From assembly GCF_000283155.1 (NCBI RefSeq), contig NW_004454163.1, positions 6,218,216-6,282,215 of the forward strand: a stretch of 64,000 nucleotides of DNA, written 5' to 3'. A program made the translations under genes and the position numbers. The stretch's first letter is position 1, and each line of letters starts with the position of its first letter. The stretch is from Ceratotherium simum simum (Eukaryota; Chordata; Mammalia; Perissodactyla; Rhinocerotidae). The notes beneath the pieces were generated by a model that had not been told where the DNA came from, searched no databases, and saw only the letters and a list, made by a program, of their open reading frames with translations. Shown here one piece after another: positions 24,941 to 37,700 of this stretch.

Positions 24941-25024
24941 GCCACCCAGACCTGTGACCAGCATGAATGACACCATGTTCTCCCACTCTGTCCCCTCCTC
25001 AGGAAGTCCTTTTATTACCAGGAG
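24941..25024 (+). CDS. DTNA: DTNA exon: Ser/Pro linker, residues 217-243
   Basis: This 84-base exon starts after TTTGTTTTAG and ends AGGAG|GTAAGT. It reads PPRPVTSMNDTMFSHSVPSS and GSPFITR, with two bases starting residue 244. It is phase 2 on both sides and could be skipped in frame. If the donor is not used, the frame runs Arg-Arg-stop at once (AGG at 25023-25025, TAA at 25026-25028), so intron retention here would make a short protein lacking the syntrophin-binding and coiled-coil parts. Confidence 0.96.
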
Positions 25025-26660
25025 GTAAGTTCCAATTCTAATATAAAATAAGCCCTCTCTTTGGCAATGATCCTTGATTCTATGGCAAGAAAAATGTTCA
25101 TGTGTAAGCCAAGCACAGAAGCTTATTCTTGGAAACTAGTTGGAAAATATCTCTCCCAAGTTTTCCATTTCATTCATTCAGATTCATTTGAAGAGGGCTG
25201 GGATGGCTTTTGGGATTTATGTCACTTCTGCAAACTTGCATTTATTTACAATCCACCCACGGTAAGAATATGGGATATGTTTAAATTTTACCACTGACAC
25301 ACATGCATTCTAGTTCATTGAGAAAGTCACTTTCGTAGCACTCAGAATGGTCCATTAAAGCCAGGAAATTGGAATTTCAAGATGCAATGGGGAGTTATTA
25401 TATACTTCGGAAACATCTCATAATTTAAAGCTCCAGATATGAAAGAATCCTTTTCTTGGTGAACTCTGGAGTTCCTGAGGCTGCAGGCTGAAGACCAAAC
25501 CTAGACATGTAGTTTCCACATAAGTAATTTCATGGATAATAGCAAGAACTTTAAAAAAAAAAAAAAAGTGGATACGTGTCTCAGGTTTTAGCACAAGACC
25601 CACTCCTATGTGAGCAAAGAACAGGGAATCAGATACTTCTCTAAGAGTTAGCGTTAGATGTCACAATCACAAATATCACAAATAAAGCACCAGAGAATTA
25701 TTTTGTAAATACATGTAGAAGGCTCACAGAAAAGCAGAAACAAAGGTAAGGAAAATGGGAGTGAGTAGTTTAACAGAGATTTCAAATACTTTCAGTAGGA
25801 AAAAAAAACAACCTTATGTTTCAGAAAATGAACATATCCGTCTTTTCCCTGAAGAGGTTTCTGAGGTACCAGTTTCAATGTAATGTCCTGGTTCATTCTA
25901 GTGAGGATTTAAAGACAGTGAGACTCAGAACACTGCTGATTTTTTTCCCTGAGTTCCTGTATTTGCCCATCGGCAGGAACCTGAGAGGAGGATGTTCCCC
26001 AAAATTGTAATTAGCAGAATAAACAGAATATAGCAGTTTATGGTCTTTCCTTCCTATGAATTAACAAGTCTATAACAAGTGGCAATGAGGAGGCAGCTGA
26101 ACTGCAGAACATCCACAGTGAAATAATATGGTTTCAGCCCCCAGTATGTTCCTTTCAGCACTCCTTTTCAGAACCACCAGCAAATGTAACCATCTTTCCT
26201 AAAACAAAATCATAAACTATAAAGTCCATGAGAGACACGAGCTTGTGCACTATCTAGGGAAGATCTGGTGTGATGTTAAGAAAGATGTTGTGCTTTTATT
26301 AGGAGGCTCTGCATTCTGCAAATATCAAGCAGAGATAGACCCCATCCTTACTGAAGGTCATTTTATATCATTTCAGCTCGGACGGTGCTTATGGTGGATG
26401 CGTCTAGATGGATAACATGGCTTCCTCTACTCTAAAATATTCCTATAATACTTTGAGCTGTTCTGGTTCCTCCAGGGTGCATGGTACCCATTAACCCAAA
26501 ATATGACCATTTCCCTCTTCTTCCCATTTTCAGTCCTTTCGGAATGTTCCCTGTGAATCACAGACATGTTGTTTAAAGTTTGCAGTTCTTCCTATCACTG
26601 TGGAGACTGGCCTTGGTTTCTGTTTTAAGGGTACTGTTCAATAAAGCTGTGTACACTGAA
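25025..26660 (+). other. DTNA: Possible 3' UTR of a short DTNA isoform
   Basis: A stop codon (25026-25028) follows immediately when the exon at 24941 is read through its donor. About 1.6 kb downstream stands AATAAA (26640-26645) in a context that looks like a real transcript end (GTTCAATAAAGCTGTGTACA), followed by a CA site and TC/GT-rich sequence. Established knowledge: alpha-dystrobrevin-3 lacks the syntrophin-binding and coiled-coil regions, so an end at this place fits. That this signal is the one used is inference. Confidence 0.45.
26640..26645 (+). terminator. DTNA: Candidate intronic polyadenylation signal
   Basis: AATAAA with a CA cleavage candidate 10-25 bases downstream and a TTTCCTCTCTGAGTGGGCCT element after that. 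It would end a transcript that keeps the intron after the 24941-25024 exon. Confidence 0.45.
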
Positions 26661-29600
26661 CATCTTTCCTCTCTGAGTGGGCCTTGCTCTGTCCATGGGA
26701 GGTTTTAATGAGGTCTCATTGTTTGAATCCCTCAGGTTACCTGAGGGGATAAGTGCATCCAGCCCTGTGGCTGAGGAGCATTCGCTCATAAAGCTGTATG
26801 TAAATCAGCTCGACCACCATGCACGGTCAGTATCCCAACCCTGAATCACTAATTGTAGTAGTAGTTCCATAGCTAGACTGCTAGTCATTCTACTCCATCA
26901 CTAAAATCCTCTTGTAGTATGTCTGAGTGGAGACAGAAGTCTTCTGGGATATCATGAGGTTCTGTGAGAAGTTCCAACTTGAGCTGGACTTCTTAGCTCT
27001 TTCCTCTCTTTTCCAATTATTTTGTTTGTTTCATGGCCTCCTACCAGCATATGTGAGATGTGTATATGTGAAGAGTACCAAGCTGGATCTTCTTTGGGTG
27101 AGTCTCTGCTTTTGTACAGTTTGCAAGACCCCAGATGGTGATGTCTTAGACTCTTGAATTAAAGAGCCTTTTGGAATGATCTTTACCACTAACTGAGGCC
27201 AGGACAATGTCACATGACTCAACCATATTGCAGTAAAAGACTTGAGGACTTATACATTTTTGTCCCCCTGGGCCTGGGCCATTTCTTCCCTCAGGTAGGA
27301 CAGTCTGACTCCTATTGAAGTAGTGATTTCAAAACCAGTCTCATGTTATTAGTGCTTAATTTCTATCACTTGATAATACTGGTGGTGATCCATTGTTTAT
27401 TTCTTAACTATGTCCATACACTAAGGTTGATGGAAACTCATCATGCCAAATGTAGGCATGAGTTAAAAGTCCTATTCTCCCTATGACTGGAACTGAACCA
27501 AAGAAATAGGACCTAGAGCTCTGCCCTTACCCACCTGACTACCCCTTTTAAAATAAGATAAAACCTAAAACCTAAACAAGCTAAGAATGGTGTTGGTCAG
27601 TGTTAAGGCAGCATTGGGAAAGTAGGGAAGTTTAATATCTGCAGTGCAGATATTTTATATAGCCTGAGTTTTCAGTCTTTTGTCTTGTGACAGATCTTAG
27701 AAAGATAAAGCAGAATGAGGATGAATTGAAATCACTTCTCCAGAATCCTTGCTACAAACTCCTGGCTGCTCACCTGGAGTCCTTTACAAACATACCACTT
27801 TGATCTTCAGTGGGCACTAGGGTGTATCTTTGAAGTCTTTTCACATCCTAGTAATCTACCTCACACAGATTTACAAGTGTGTAACTCTGGTTGCCACCAC
27901 CATCTGTCACATCCCCTATTCTTATATCCATTTCTGGCTATATACTTGATTCACTTTTCCCTGACTTAAAAGAAAAGAGGGAATTCTCAAAGGCACCTTT
28001 TATTAACTTTGAAGTCTGTGTGTATGTGTGTGTGTGTGCTCAATCCTGGTTAGGAGTTAGGTACAATGTGGGTCAAATAACAAAATTCATGCACTAATTC
28101 ACCTCATTCATTTTCTTGATCATAACTTTATCCCTAAACCTAGATTGTTTTCTTATAAATACATGAATTTATAGGAAAAAATGGCTGGATCAATGGATAT
28201 CTATCATCACCACTAGGAAAAGAGCTCCAAAGGCTATGTATGATGGGCCAGCAACATTCTCTAAGATTATGAAAGATAATCTATCATTATTGCAAATATT
28301 ATTGCAAAGGCTGACACACAGCCAGGCCCAAAAGACCCTTTCTCCCCTTCACTGCCCATGGCATTGTGCCTCTGAGTATCTGCTATCTTTGTTGGCATCA
28401 TGCCCACTTTGAAAAATCTTGCCAAAATCCTTGCCTAGTCTATGTGAAAGAGTTAACCAGTCCTTTCCTATGTAAAATAAATTTCTTTGATTATGGCCAT
28501 CTGCTTCATTAGCCGCAATAAGGATGCTCTGAGAGTTTGAATGGCTAGATTCTTTTACTTTCAATATCAGAAATATCACTTAAAGGTTTCACAGGTATTT
28601 CCATAGTTGCAACCTCTAAAGTAGTAACCATTCCCAAAAAGAATCACATTGGCTATTCTATGTAGCATCTAGATCTTATCACTCTCTAAAATATTAGAAA
28701 ATTGCTTATGACTCATAGAGTGTATTGAATGCAATGTAGTATGCTGTTTTCTGATTTGTCACAATAACATTTGGTTAATTACTAATACTATGTTCAGCTG
28801 AATACTGCATACAGGGAGGGCACGCCACCCACCCTAAGCACTTCCCAAATCCTGAGTCTTCCCAATGGAGCAATACTTGTGAGTTATTTTTGTTGGTTAA
28901 CTGGTTGGTCAGTTGGTTGATTGGTTTGGGTTTTCAATCACAGAAAGGCTAATTCGTTGTGTCTTTTTCAGTTTTTTCAAACACTTGGCTTACCCCAACA
29001 TTCTTTACCTAACAACCCAGATTTTTAATCTAACTTAAAATGTTCAAACTAAATTTTAAGCGTTTGTGCTTTGGTAATCAAAAGTGAATTGAAATAAAAT
29101 TGAGGTACTGAATTCAGCCTTTGCTTCTGAAAATCAAAGTTTTCTCCATGATTAACTTTTTCTAAGATTAAAGCCCATCCCTTTTCAGTCAGGAAAACAG
29201 ATAAATCTATAAATCAACATCATAAAATAGATAAACTTATAAATTGGCCACCTGAAGATTTCTTCACTCTTTTCATACTTTTTGAGTATATTGTCCGAAA
29301 TTTCATGAAGTTTGAAATAGTCACTCTCTGCAGATAATCCTTTATTCCGTGTAGCCCCAGAAGTCCACTAATAAAGCTAGATTTTTTTTTCAAACTTGAG
29401 TTTAGCTGGTCTTCACACTCAACTCTATTTCTTATACTAAAATGTTAGTGCATAATTAAAGCCACAGTCAGCTTCTTCATCACCTCGATAACCTTTATTC
29501 TCTTACTAGAGTTGGTTTAGCTGTTGTCTGTGTATGCCCTGTACCCAGCAAACTTTTCTAGAGACTCTCTTGGCAAAAATACAATTGATATGGCTTGATG

Positions 29601-30477
29601 ATATCTGGAGGACAACACAGTAAATGCAGTGAATCAAATATGAGCTAAGAATTCTTGTTATTTCTTCCGTGGTACCTGCTTAAGATGGTTCAACTTTCAT
29701 GCCAGCCTGAACTGATAACAACTAATTTCCCCACTGAGAACTAAGTTATTTGTTAGGTTTGTTTGCTGATTTGCATGTGGCAGATATTTTGTGTTTCAGA
29801 TCTAAGATATTGAAAGCTAGAAAAACAAAGGGAAATAGAATTTTTAAAGAAATTATCTCTTGACTAACTGACTTGTAGACGCTTTTATTGTATTTAAATT
29901 AGTTTGATGACTTTATTACTAGACTGTGTTCATTACAGTGAGAAGCAAATATTATTCACAACTGACAGTTACGTAAGGAGGGAGCCAACCGTACAGGTCA
30001 TTCTTCACAAGCCTAAACACAACACAAGTGTATCAATTATTTAAGAATCAATAAAAATGAAAATATCTGTTCTTAATTTTCCACGGTTCAAATATCATTT
30101 TCCATTTAGCCATTGTGGTAATAATTATTCCACCTTACATAATTTATTTATATAATATTATTGCTCTGCGAGACTGCATCCAGGATTTTTATATGTCCTT
30201 TTATTTTCATATTCAATAAAAGAAAAAAATCTTTCATCAGGGCTAATATAGTAACCCAATATAAGCAAAAGTGGTTTTTAAAAATATATTTCAGGTTTAA
30301 GCAAAAATCCAGGGAGCATTTGTGTGTGATTTTGTTATCTTAGAACGCCAGAAAAATGTTTACATTTAAGCAAAAATACTGACATCAGTTGTCACTCTTC
30401 AAAACTACAGGGTGAATTTAAATAAATAAATATGAAATAGTTTGAAATTATGCTATCCTTCCAGAACCCATTGTGTC

Positions 30478-30480
<3 letters not shown>

Positions 30481-30514
<34 letters not shown>
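30481..30514. repeat. (GT)n microsatellite
   Basis: Seventeen uninterrupted GT units with a short TTGT lead-in; likely length-polymorphic. Confidence 0.95.
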
Positions 30515-30517
<3 letters not shown>

Positions 30518-30802
30518 AAAAATTTTGGAAGAAGGCCATTTATCCTTTTATATGCTATTTTGAGGAGGTCTAAAAAAGGAATTGGTGAGAAAATGAAGAA
30601 GTTTTTAGGAAAAAAAATAATCTAAAGGGATATTTCCTGCCTCTTTTCTTTCAGCAGAACCCATAAACTTCAAATTTTACCTTATCATACCCTCCAGGGT
30701 ATGATTGTCACCACAACCATTAATGATAATATGTGTGCAGAGGGATGTGCTTATACATTGGCCAGGGCTTGGTGAAAAGAAAATGACAACAATAAAAAAA
30801 AG

Positions 30803-30803
30803 A

Positions 30804-30850
<47 letters not shown>
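30803..30850. repeat. Compound (TG)n(TA)n microsatellite
   Basis: A (TG) run passes directly into an uninterrupted (TA) run of about fifteen units and ends ACACATAC. The long (TA) part is prone to unpairing and length change. The plus-strand open frame through it (30705-30941) is an artefact. Confidence 0.95.
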
Positions 30851-30855
<5 letters not shown>

Positions 30856-33800
30856 CAATTTTAGGGGTGGTAGCCTTGCTTTTCCTTGGGACTCAGATTA
30901 GAAAAGATTTATCACCCAGGGTCAAGAGGAGCCCCAAGTAGTTCCCAGTTTCAGAGGTTAAAGGGAAGAATGCATTTAAATTTGAAGACAGGGCATGTAG
31001 AAGATGAAGAAAATTTTAGAACTAGAGTTAGGAGAAAGCTATTGTTGCATTCTGACGCACCGACCCGCCAGAAGCACTCCTTTCTCAATAAGGCTGTAGA
31101 TTCCATTGTGCTTGATCCCAAAGCCCCCAATAAATTGGAAATATTACCTAACTTCTGCAAGCAAACTATGGAGTTACAAAATGAAAGTTAAAAAAAATCT
31201 AAATTATTCTATAAAATATCATGAGAGTATATTGCTTTGAAGAGAGCATAATAAACTACATATTGTCACTATTTTCACAACTCGGGAGAAAATTTTTTCA
31301 CTTTTCTTCCCTTCTTCAAGCTCTTTCAGAGCTCCCAAAGAAATTCTGGTGAAGATACTTCACATGAAAAGTCTTTATAGACCCAAGTTTTAAGTGAAAC
31401 TTGCCCCCCCCACCCCCACCCTGGTCAACTCTCTTGATCCATTTCGTTTTGAAAGAGTAGCTTTTTTTTCTTGTTTTTGTCATGCACTTGGCTTCCTCTA
31501 TACGTGGTCATATTTTTTGCTTCCCAGAAATAGGTGATGAGGAAAAGAATTTGAGGCTAGTTCTAGGAAGTACAGAAACAATGTGGACAGTAAGTACCAA
31601 AACTCCAAAATGCTCCTGGCACTAGAAATTAAGAGCTCTGGCAAAATGAAATAAATGGTTTATTTCCACAAACTCATAAATGCAGATAGTGTAATTCCTC
31701 TATTTTCCAAGAACTGGTTTTCCCAAGAATTCATGTGGGGAGGGAAAGGAACATGAAAGGATTTAAACCAACCCAGTCAAGGGCCAATGCAAAGATAACG
31801 ATGATAAGAGGGAAAGAAAAGAGTCTATACAGAACATCTGCCCATTCCTTCGAGGGAGGAAGGGACTTGGGAAGAAGGAAGAAAAAGATGAGGGGAGACA
31901 GGCAAATGGAATATAAGAAGGAGAGAGGGGCCCAAAGAATTGGAAAGAAAGAAAGAATAAGGCCACCAAAGGAAAACCTGGGCAACTGCTCCCTTCCTGC
32001 CGCTGGCCCCTGCACAACTCTGATGTCAGCAGGGCCCCTCCAGAGCTAGGGCTAGTCAGTGACCAGGCCGTGGAACAGCACTTCTGGGGCTTTATTGACA
32101 CATCACCTTCCTCCCATAAGACTTCACCAGAGAAATTTGGAGCAGACACATCCTTGTGGTTGATTCTCCCGTGTTTCTTTGGCCTGCTGATCCTTTCTTT
32201 CTTCTTGTGTACCTGTGTAATTATTAGGCTTTTGATTTAAGGAACTATCACCACAATTTCTGGGACTCAAGGGGCAAAAAAACATAACAAGGCAGGGAAA
32301 TAGTTTAATTTGGAGGGAAGAATTACTGATATTTGACACACTGTTTTGAGTGGTTTTACAGGCATCTGAAATCAATAATATATAGTAGGTACATCAATCT
32401 TGAGTTATAAAAAAAAAGTTGGAGGGAGGTAATTGGGCAGCAGGGAGACTATAGTTACTGGTTAATGAACATAGAGGGATATGCTTCAGGAGACAAGATT
32501 TGGAATGCTGTTTTGGTGGGATGATGGGGAAAACGCCAACTATGACGACCTAAGGTGGCTATTTGGCCCTGATGGGCAGCTTTCATAGTTTCAGAGGGTG
32601 GAAATCAGTATGCTGGAAAAAAATCATTAAGTTCATCAGGAAAGTAATTCTCCTGGAACATTAATCATTTCATTTTTAAAGTCAATTTTGTTTGTGTGCA
32701 GTTGTACTTTTTAAGTACAGGAATACTTTGTGTAATAGGTACATTCCTGAAAAGCTGTGTCAAGTCATACATTCAACAAACATAAGTGCCTACTCTCTAC
32801 TAGATATTTTCTTTATAAATCAAATTTGATTTTAAATTTATCAGAAACCTCACTACTTAAGCAATCTTATAGTATGTACTGTTAGCAAACGGGAATTCCA
32901 ATTATAATGTGCATAATTCTAATATGATACCCAGTTATAAATTTCTATTTTATTGTACATCATGTTCTGAAAAAGTGGTACTTGGTAGTAAATCCTTAAA
33001 ACTTGTAAAGTTTTTAAGATGTTAACTACTTTACAAGCCATTCTAATATATAATTATATACCTAAGTACATATATATATATTAGATTTAGAACATCTTGA
33101 AAAGTTGGGCAAGTTTGTGGTAAAACCTCATAATTTCAATCCCAGTAATTAAAAACTTGGTATGCAAACAAAGTTGGACAGTTAATTTTTGTATTCTCCG
33201 TGGGGGGCTGGAGGGGAGTGGTAATAGTTTTAGGTACACCAGTGTTGCAGGGCAAATTTAACCTATGAAGGAGCAAGCTCTCTTTAAGCACATTACAAGT
33301 ACAACTGTAGTACTGAGAATCAATACCATATTTCCCAGTGAAGCGTGCCCAGTAGATCTTGGGTGACTTTGGCTTGGCCACACTTTATTAATTATTATTT
33401 ATATTTCTATTTGTCCTTTAATGAAACTACATTTTAAACTTTTAAAACCATCATTTAAATTACTAAATAAAGTGAGTGTTCCTCATAATGAATTAAAATG
33501 ATAAGAATTTGCTATCTTGATGGGACTCTATTCACCAGTTATAGACACAAGGAATATGAATATATATTTATAAGGCTCAAATATTTATTTTTCTGTTTCT
33601 CTGAAAGTCTTCTTTGCAGCTTCACAGTCAAGGTCAGGTGACTTGTGCTTGAAGTAGTAAAGCACTGCTAATATGACAACAGTCTCTAACTAGGTAATTT
33701 TCCAGTCTCTATTCAACACAGAAAGTTGGAGAACATAGGGAAGGCTGGAGAAGTTAACTTCTTGAGTGGGATCTAAAGGCTGGCAGGACATAGGGACCTA

Positions 33801-34125
33801 TTGGACTGTTTTTGTGATAGTCTGTAATGAATGTTGAATGAATTTTCATTCTGTCTAGGCATATGCAATCTATTTGTTAAGCAAATAGCAGAGGTAAAAT
33901 CTGAGATCATGGTGGCTTGTGTAATTGTAATGGTGGTTCTCAGGTCAGGTTTCTACTCCTAGTTCAACTCTGTGGAAATCTGAAAACATCTTGAACATTT
34001 CAAAGTAATAAGAGAGCTGTCCAAATGGCGCTTGGATCTAGACTTGGAGTTTCTGTTGCCAGTTTCTATTCTTGAATGCATTGCTGTGTTTACGCTCTTC
34101 TTGGCTTTCCCATCTTATTAACTAG

Positions 34126-34203
34126 CTCTCCTCCCAAGGACAGTGAAGTAGAGCAGAACAAACTGCTGGCTAGGGCTGCTCCAGCTTTTCTGAAGGGCAA
34201 AGG
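34126..34203 (+). CDS. DTNA: DTNA alternative exon (vr3, first part), residues 244-269
   Basis: This 78-base exon follows TTATTAACTAG and ends AAAGG|GTAAGT. It reads SPPKDSEVEQNKLLARAAPA and FLKGK after completing Ser244. With the next exon it totals 171 bases or 57 codons, the size of variable region 3, the insert known from heart and skeletal-muscle alpha-dystrobrevin. It is phase 2 on both sides. The acceptor has a rather poor pyrimidine tract, as regulated exons often do. Confidence 0.94.
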
Positions 34204-34769
34204 GTAAGTTAAAGCCAGAGTGTACTGGAACCCTGAATTAACTAAACTAAAAATGGAGATCTTTTGTCAGAAATGCTTTGCGTTTGAAAGACCATCTTTG
34301 ATTGAGTAAAAGCAGCTCTGTTATAACCCCACTAACAGCACCAAGTAGTTATTTTGAGTAGATACATCTGTGTTGTTCTCCACTTTTCCTGACTTCCTTT
34401 TCTTTTTTAAAAATGACTAAGCTTCAGATTTGATTTTCCAAGGGATACTTAATCTTTGCTTGCAACCCATTTCAATGCGTTTACTGTACAGATGAGTTTC
34501 TCGGCCTTAGTGGCTTGAAGAATGCAAATCTGTTTTCTTACAAGATAATTTACCTAAATGGAAGTCTTTATTTTTAAAGTTAGTGCAATGGAATTGTGAA
34601 TTTCTTTGCTTGGATTTTGCTTGTATTTTTCACAGAACATCACTTATTTTTCCTTTACTTGCTTGATTTTCTAAATGCCTTTTCTACCACGAACTCACTC
34701 CTACCTGCTCCACTTATTTCTCTCTGCCTCTCCTGACAACACCCTTTCTCTCCTCCTGCCCTGTTTCAG
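34204..34769 (+). other. DTNA: Short intron between the two vr3 exons
   Basis: A 566-base intron without repeats. Toward the acceptor it is pyrimidine-rich with several TGCT/TGCC motifs (34662, 34704, 34724, 34755) and ends CCCTGTTTCAG. Confidence 0.7.
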
Positions 34770-34862
34770 GATACAGTACAGCCTGAATGTGGCAGACAGG
34801 CTAGCTGATGAACATGTTCTCATCGGGTTATATGTCAACATGCTCCGGAACAACCCATCATG
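34770..34862 (+). CDS. DTNA: DTNA alternative exon (vr3, second part): first syntrophin-binding helix, residues 270-300
   Basis: This 93-base exon reads IQYSLNVADRLADEHVLIGL and YVNMLRNNPS, with two bases starting Cys301. The donor is TG|GTTAGT, weaker than the other donors here. Residues 280-295 follow the pattern R-L-x-x-E-H-x-L-I-x-x-Y-x-x-x-L, which repeats at 308-323 in the next exon; in the literature the vr3 region contributes one of two tandem syntrophin-binding motifs. Read through the donor, the frame continues for ten codons (LVQVWLLDCP) to a stop at 34894-34896. Confidence 0.95.
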
Positions 34863-36929
34863 GTTAGTGCAGGTTTGGCTGCTTGACTGTCCTTAGAGAG
34901 GGGAACAGTCTGATCTCTTGACAAGCAGCCTCAGCAAGGGGCAAAGTCACTGGATGCCAGACGTGTCTCTAAGGCACTTTTAACTGAGTCACTTAAGACA
35001 TCTTTTGTGATGTGAGTTTGGATACTTCCCATTAATGTACCGTAGAATTCATATCCTTGTTCCTATCTTAGTTAAAGGGCTAACTTGTAGAGGTGGGTGC
35101 CATCCTAAATATTAACATTCAGATGGATGCAGGAGTCTGGGTCCCACAAGTCAGTTCTGTGTTACATGTGGCATGTCCAGCTACCACATAATGGGGATGC
35201 AAGAATTTGTCTTATTCCAAGGACATGGATGCCTCTGCTGATTTGGAGAACAATGCTCCATTCACTTAAGATAGAAACGCAAAAGAGGAAAAGTGATGGG
35301 ATGGGATCATACCATGGCAATCATTCCCTTAAGAATGATAATAGTGGGAGAAGTTGTCTTTCAACTCTTCTGTTACTTACAAGTGTTTCTGGGTAGCCAT
35401 CTGATAAAGCTTGCTTTCAAGTCCAAGAATATGCAAAACTTACCTTCAGATGTGTTAAATGTGTGAATTCAGATAGCCCTATGTATTAGGATAAAGGCAT
35501 TCATAAAGTTTTTCTCTTTCTGTTTTAATTATGACATGACATAGGAGATTCCACCCATTGGTTAAAGTTACTTGGTTTTAATAATAATGTACATTTGCAA
35601 TTTGAATGAAAATAAATGGACAGACTATATATTTATCATATATTTCAGCCTAGTTTAGACTACTATTTTGCAAACATGTTTAGCAAACCAGTTCCTTAGA
35701 AATATGTCAGTTTTGCTTAATAACTCTAATTTTCTCTGAACTAAGGGCCCGTGGATTTTTTGCAGTTATAACTATTCAGTGAGCCAGTGAGTTAAATTCC
35801 CTTTAAAATAGCTGACCCCTTTCCTCTACTATTTCACAGAAAGCATCCCTCAAACACATAATGGCCATTACTCTGTCCTCATCACCCTCACCACTTGGTA
35901 TTGTTAGCCATTTTGTTTCTAGAACTCTCCTCCCTTGACTGTTTCCTGCTTTTGACACCTTGGAACTACTTTTGCAAGATTAGTACATGAGATGATTTTA
36001 GGTGATACATTGATGAACATTTATTTGTTTTAATAGTTACATATTTATCTTAATTTGTTTTTTTAAAAATATATAACCAGTGTACTAATTTAGTTTTATA
36101 CCATATCCTACTCTTTAGGGCGATAAAATGCGCTCTTCAGCTAAGCCCATCTCTTTGTTGAAATTTTCCAAGCTTGTAGATCAAACTGTTCCTCGTCTTT
36201 CTCACATCTGAACCTCTCAAAACTGCAAGTGGAAAGAGTGATTGCTTTAATCTTATTCCCAATGAGTTTGGTTCCCCAATGTTATATGGTAGCTGAAACA
36301 ATAGAACTAAACACTGAATTACAGGGGAAAAAAAACATTGGTAATCTTCAAAGAAGAATATAATCAATATAGATTCAATCATGTCTGAAGGCAATGATGT
36401 GATCTCACACTGTGTCCTCTTCCTCGTAATTCTAAGCACACTCTGGTTATTTCTACCACTCTTGTTTGACCTTCCATTAATTAAAGTTGTAACAAAGAAA
36501 TCTCCGAAGAGGAAAGTTCGGAGTCTGTCACTACCAGCCCTTTTCCCTACTCAAGTGATAAATCATATTGACTTGATGGTCACTTAAGACAGTAAAACTG
36601 TCTCAGTAGAGACACCTGACATCTACTTGATGAAAGCTAGATGTGATTTGTATTTTGAAAACAAAGCAGATTTTAAGACTGATCAATGAAGCAGACTGTT
36701 TCAATAGATGCTGCCCTCCATATTTCTCATAGCCTTTTTCTGTCCTTAAAAAATTCCAGCTTCTCTTTCAAATTTCTTGTGTTTTCCTTCTCTTGCCTTT
36801 CTGTTTAATTAGATCACAACAATTCCCCACATCTACCATGATTATAGAAGTAATATAGTGATCTCTCACCTCTTTTATCATCATTATAGCTACAGTGCTT
36901 TACCATCATTCAACTATGGTGAGATATAT

Positions 36930-37165
36930 AATGGTAATAATCATAATAGCTACCATTTTTTAAAGTACTTGCCTTATGCTAAGCACCGTGTTAAAAGCTT
37001 TATTTACATAATTTCCCACTAGTCCTTAGAGTAAGCCTGTAGAGTAAATACTATCATCCCCATTTTATAGATAAATAAAGGTATCAATATAGAGAGTTTA
37101 CCTGACTGTCCCACAGTCACGTAGCTACTCAACAGTGGGGCAGGGATTTTAATCATTTCCACCTG
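36930..37165 (-). mobile_element. MIR SINE
   Basis: Antisense MIR text is clear: TATGCTAAGCACCGTGTTAA, ACTATCATCCCCATTTTATA, then the CACAGTCACGTAGCTACTC segment. Confidence 0.8.
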
Positions 37166-37489
37166 ATCCCAAGCTCATAACCACTATCCTATATTGCCTC
37201 TTATAAAACTTACATAAACGCATGCCCTCCAGAAAGATTTTCTGGACACTCCTCCACGCCGCATCCACCATGTATCTATTTCCTGAAATTGCATAATCTA
37301 CTACATTATTTTTATTTCATTTTAACCAATATTTGAGCACATACTAGGAATAGGAATGGTGGTTGTTAATAAGTTAACATTTATGTATTTAGTTCTATGC
37401 ATTGTGATTTCTAATTTTAATTGTAAGCTTCAAAGGGGCAAGAATTTTATCTTTGGTCTCTTGTATCTCATCACAGCAGCCAGAATATG

Positions 37490-37700
37490 AATAATATATT
37501 TTACATTTAGGAAGTGCTTCAAAAATTACAGAGCCCTTTCCCACACATTATTTAATTTGCTCATCAAAGCCCTATAAGGTTGGATGCTATTATTTCCATT
37601 TCACTGACAAGAAAATGGTAACTCACTGACATTAAGTGACTTATCCAAGGTCACATGCTAACAAGAGCTTGCACGCAAGTCTTCTGACACTGGGTCCCAT
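37490..37700 (-). mobile_element. MIR SINE
   Basis: Antisense MIR text with CACACATTATTTAATTTGCTC, GCTATTATTTCCATTTCAC and the TGACTTATCCAAGGTCACAT segment. Confidence 0.75.

Larger units (their letters stand above)
25025..34125 (+). other. DTNA: DTNA intron, 9.1 kb
   Basis: No coding exon is seen. The first 1.6 kb could be the 3' UTR of a short isoform (see 25025-26660). Simple repeats: (TG) at 28017-28039 and 30481-30514, (TG)(TA) at 30803-30850. A purine-rich stretch runs about 31800-31970. Most of the rest is AT-rich unique-looking sequence. I see no recent SINE in this intron, although the window has eight elsewhere. Confidence 0.65.

Noticed and set aside
31763..32149. Overlapping open frames of 94-128 codons on both strands
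   Set aside because: They follow from the purine-rich low-stop composition of 31800-31970; no family, splice signals or initiation context was recognised.
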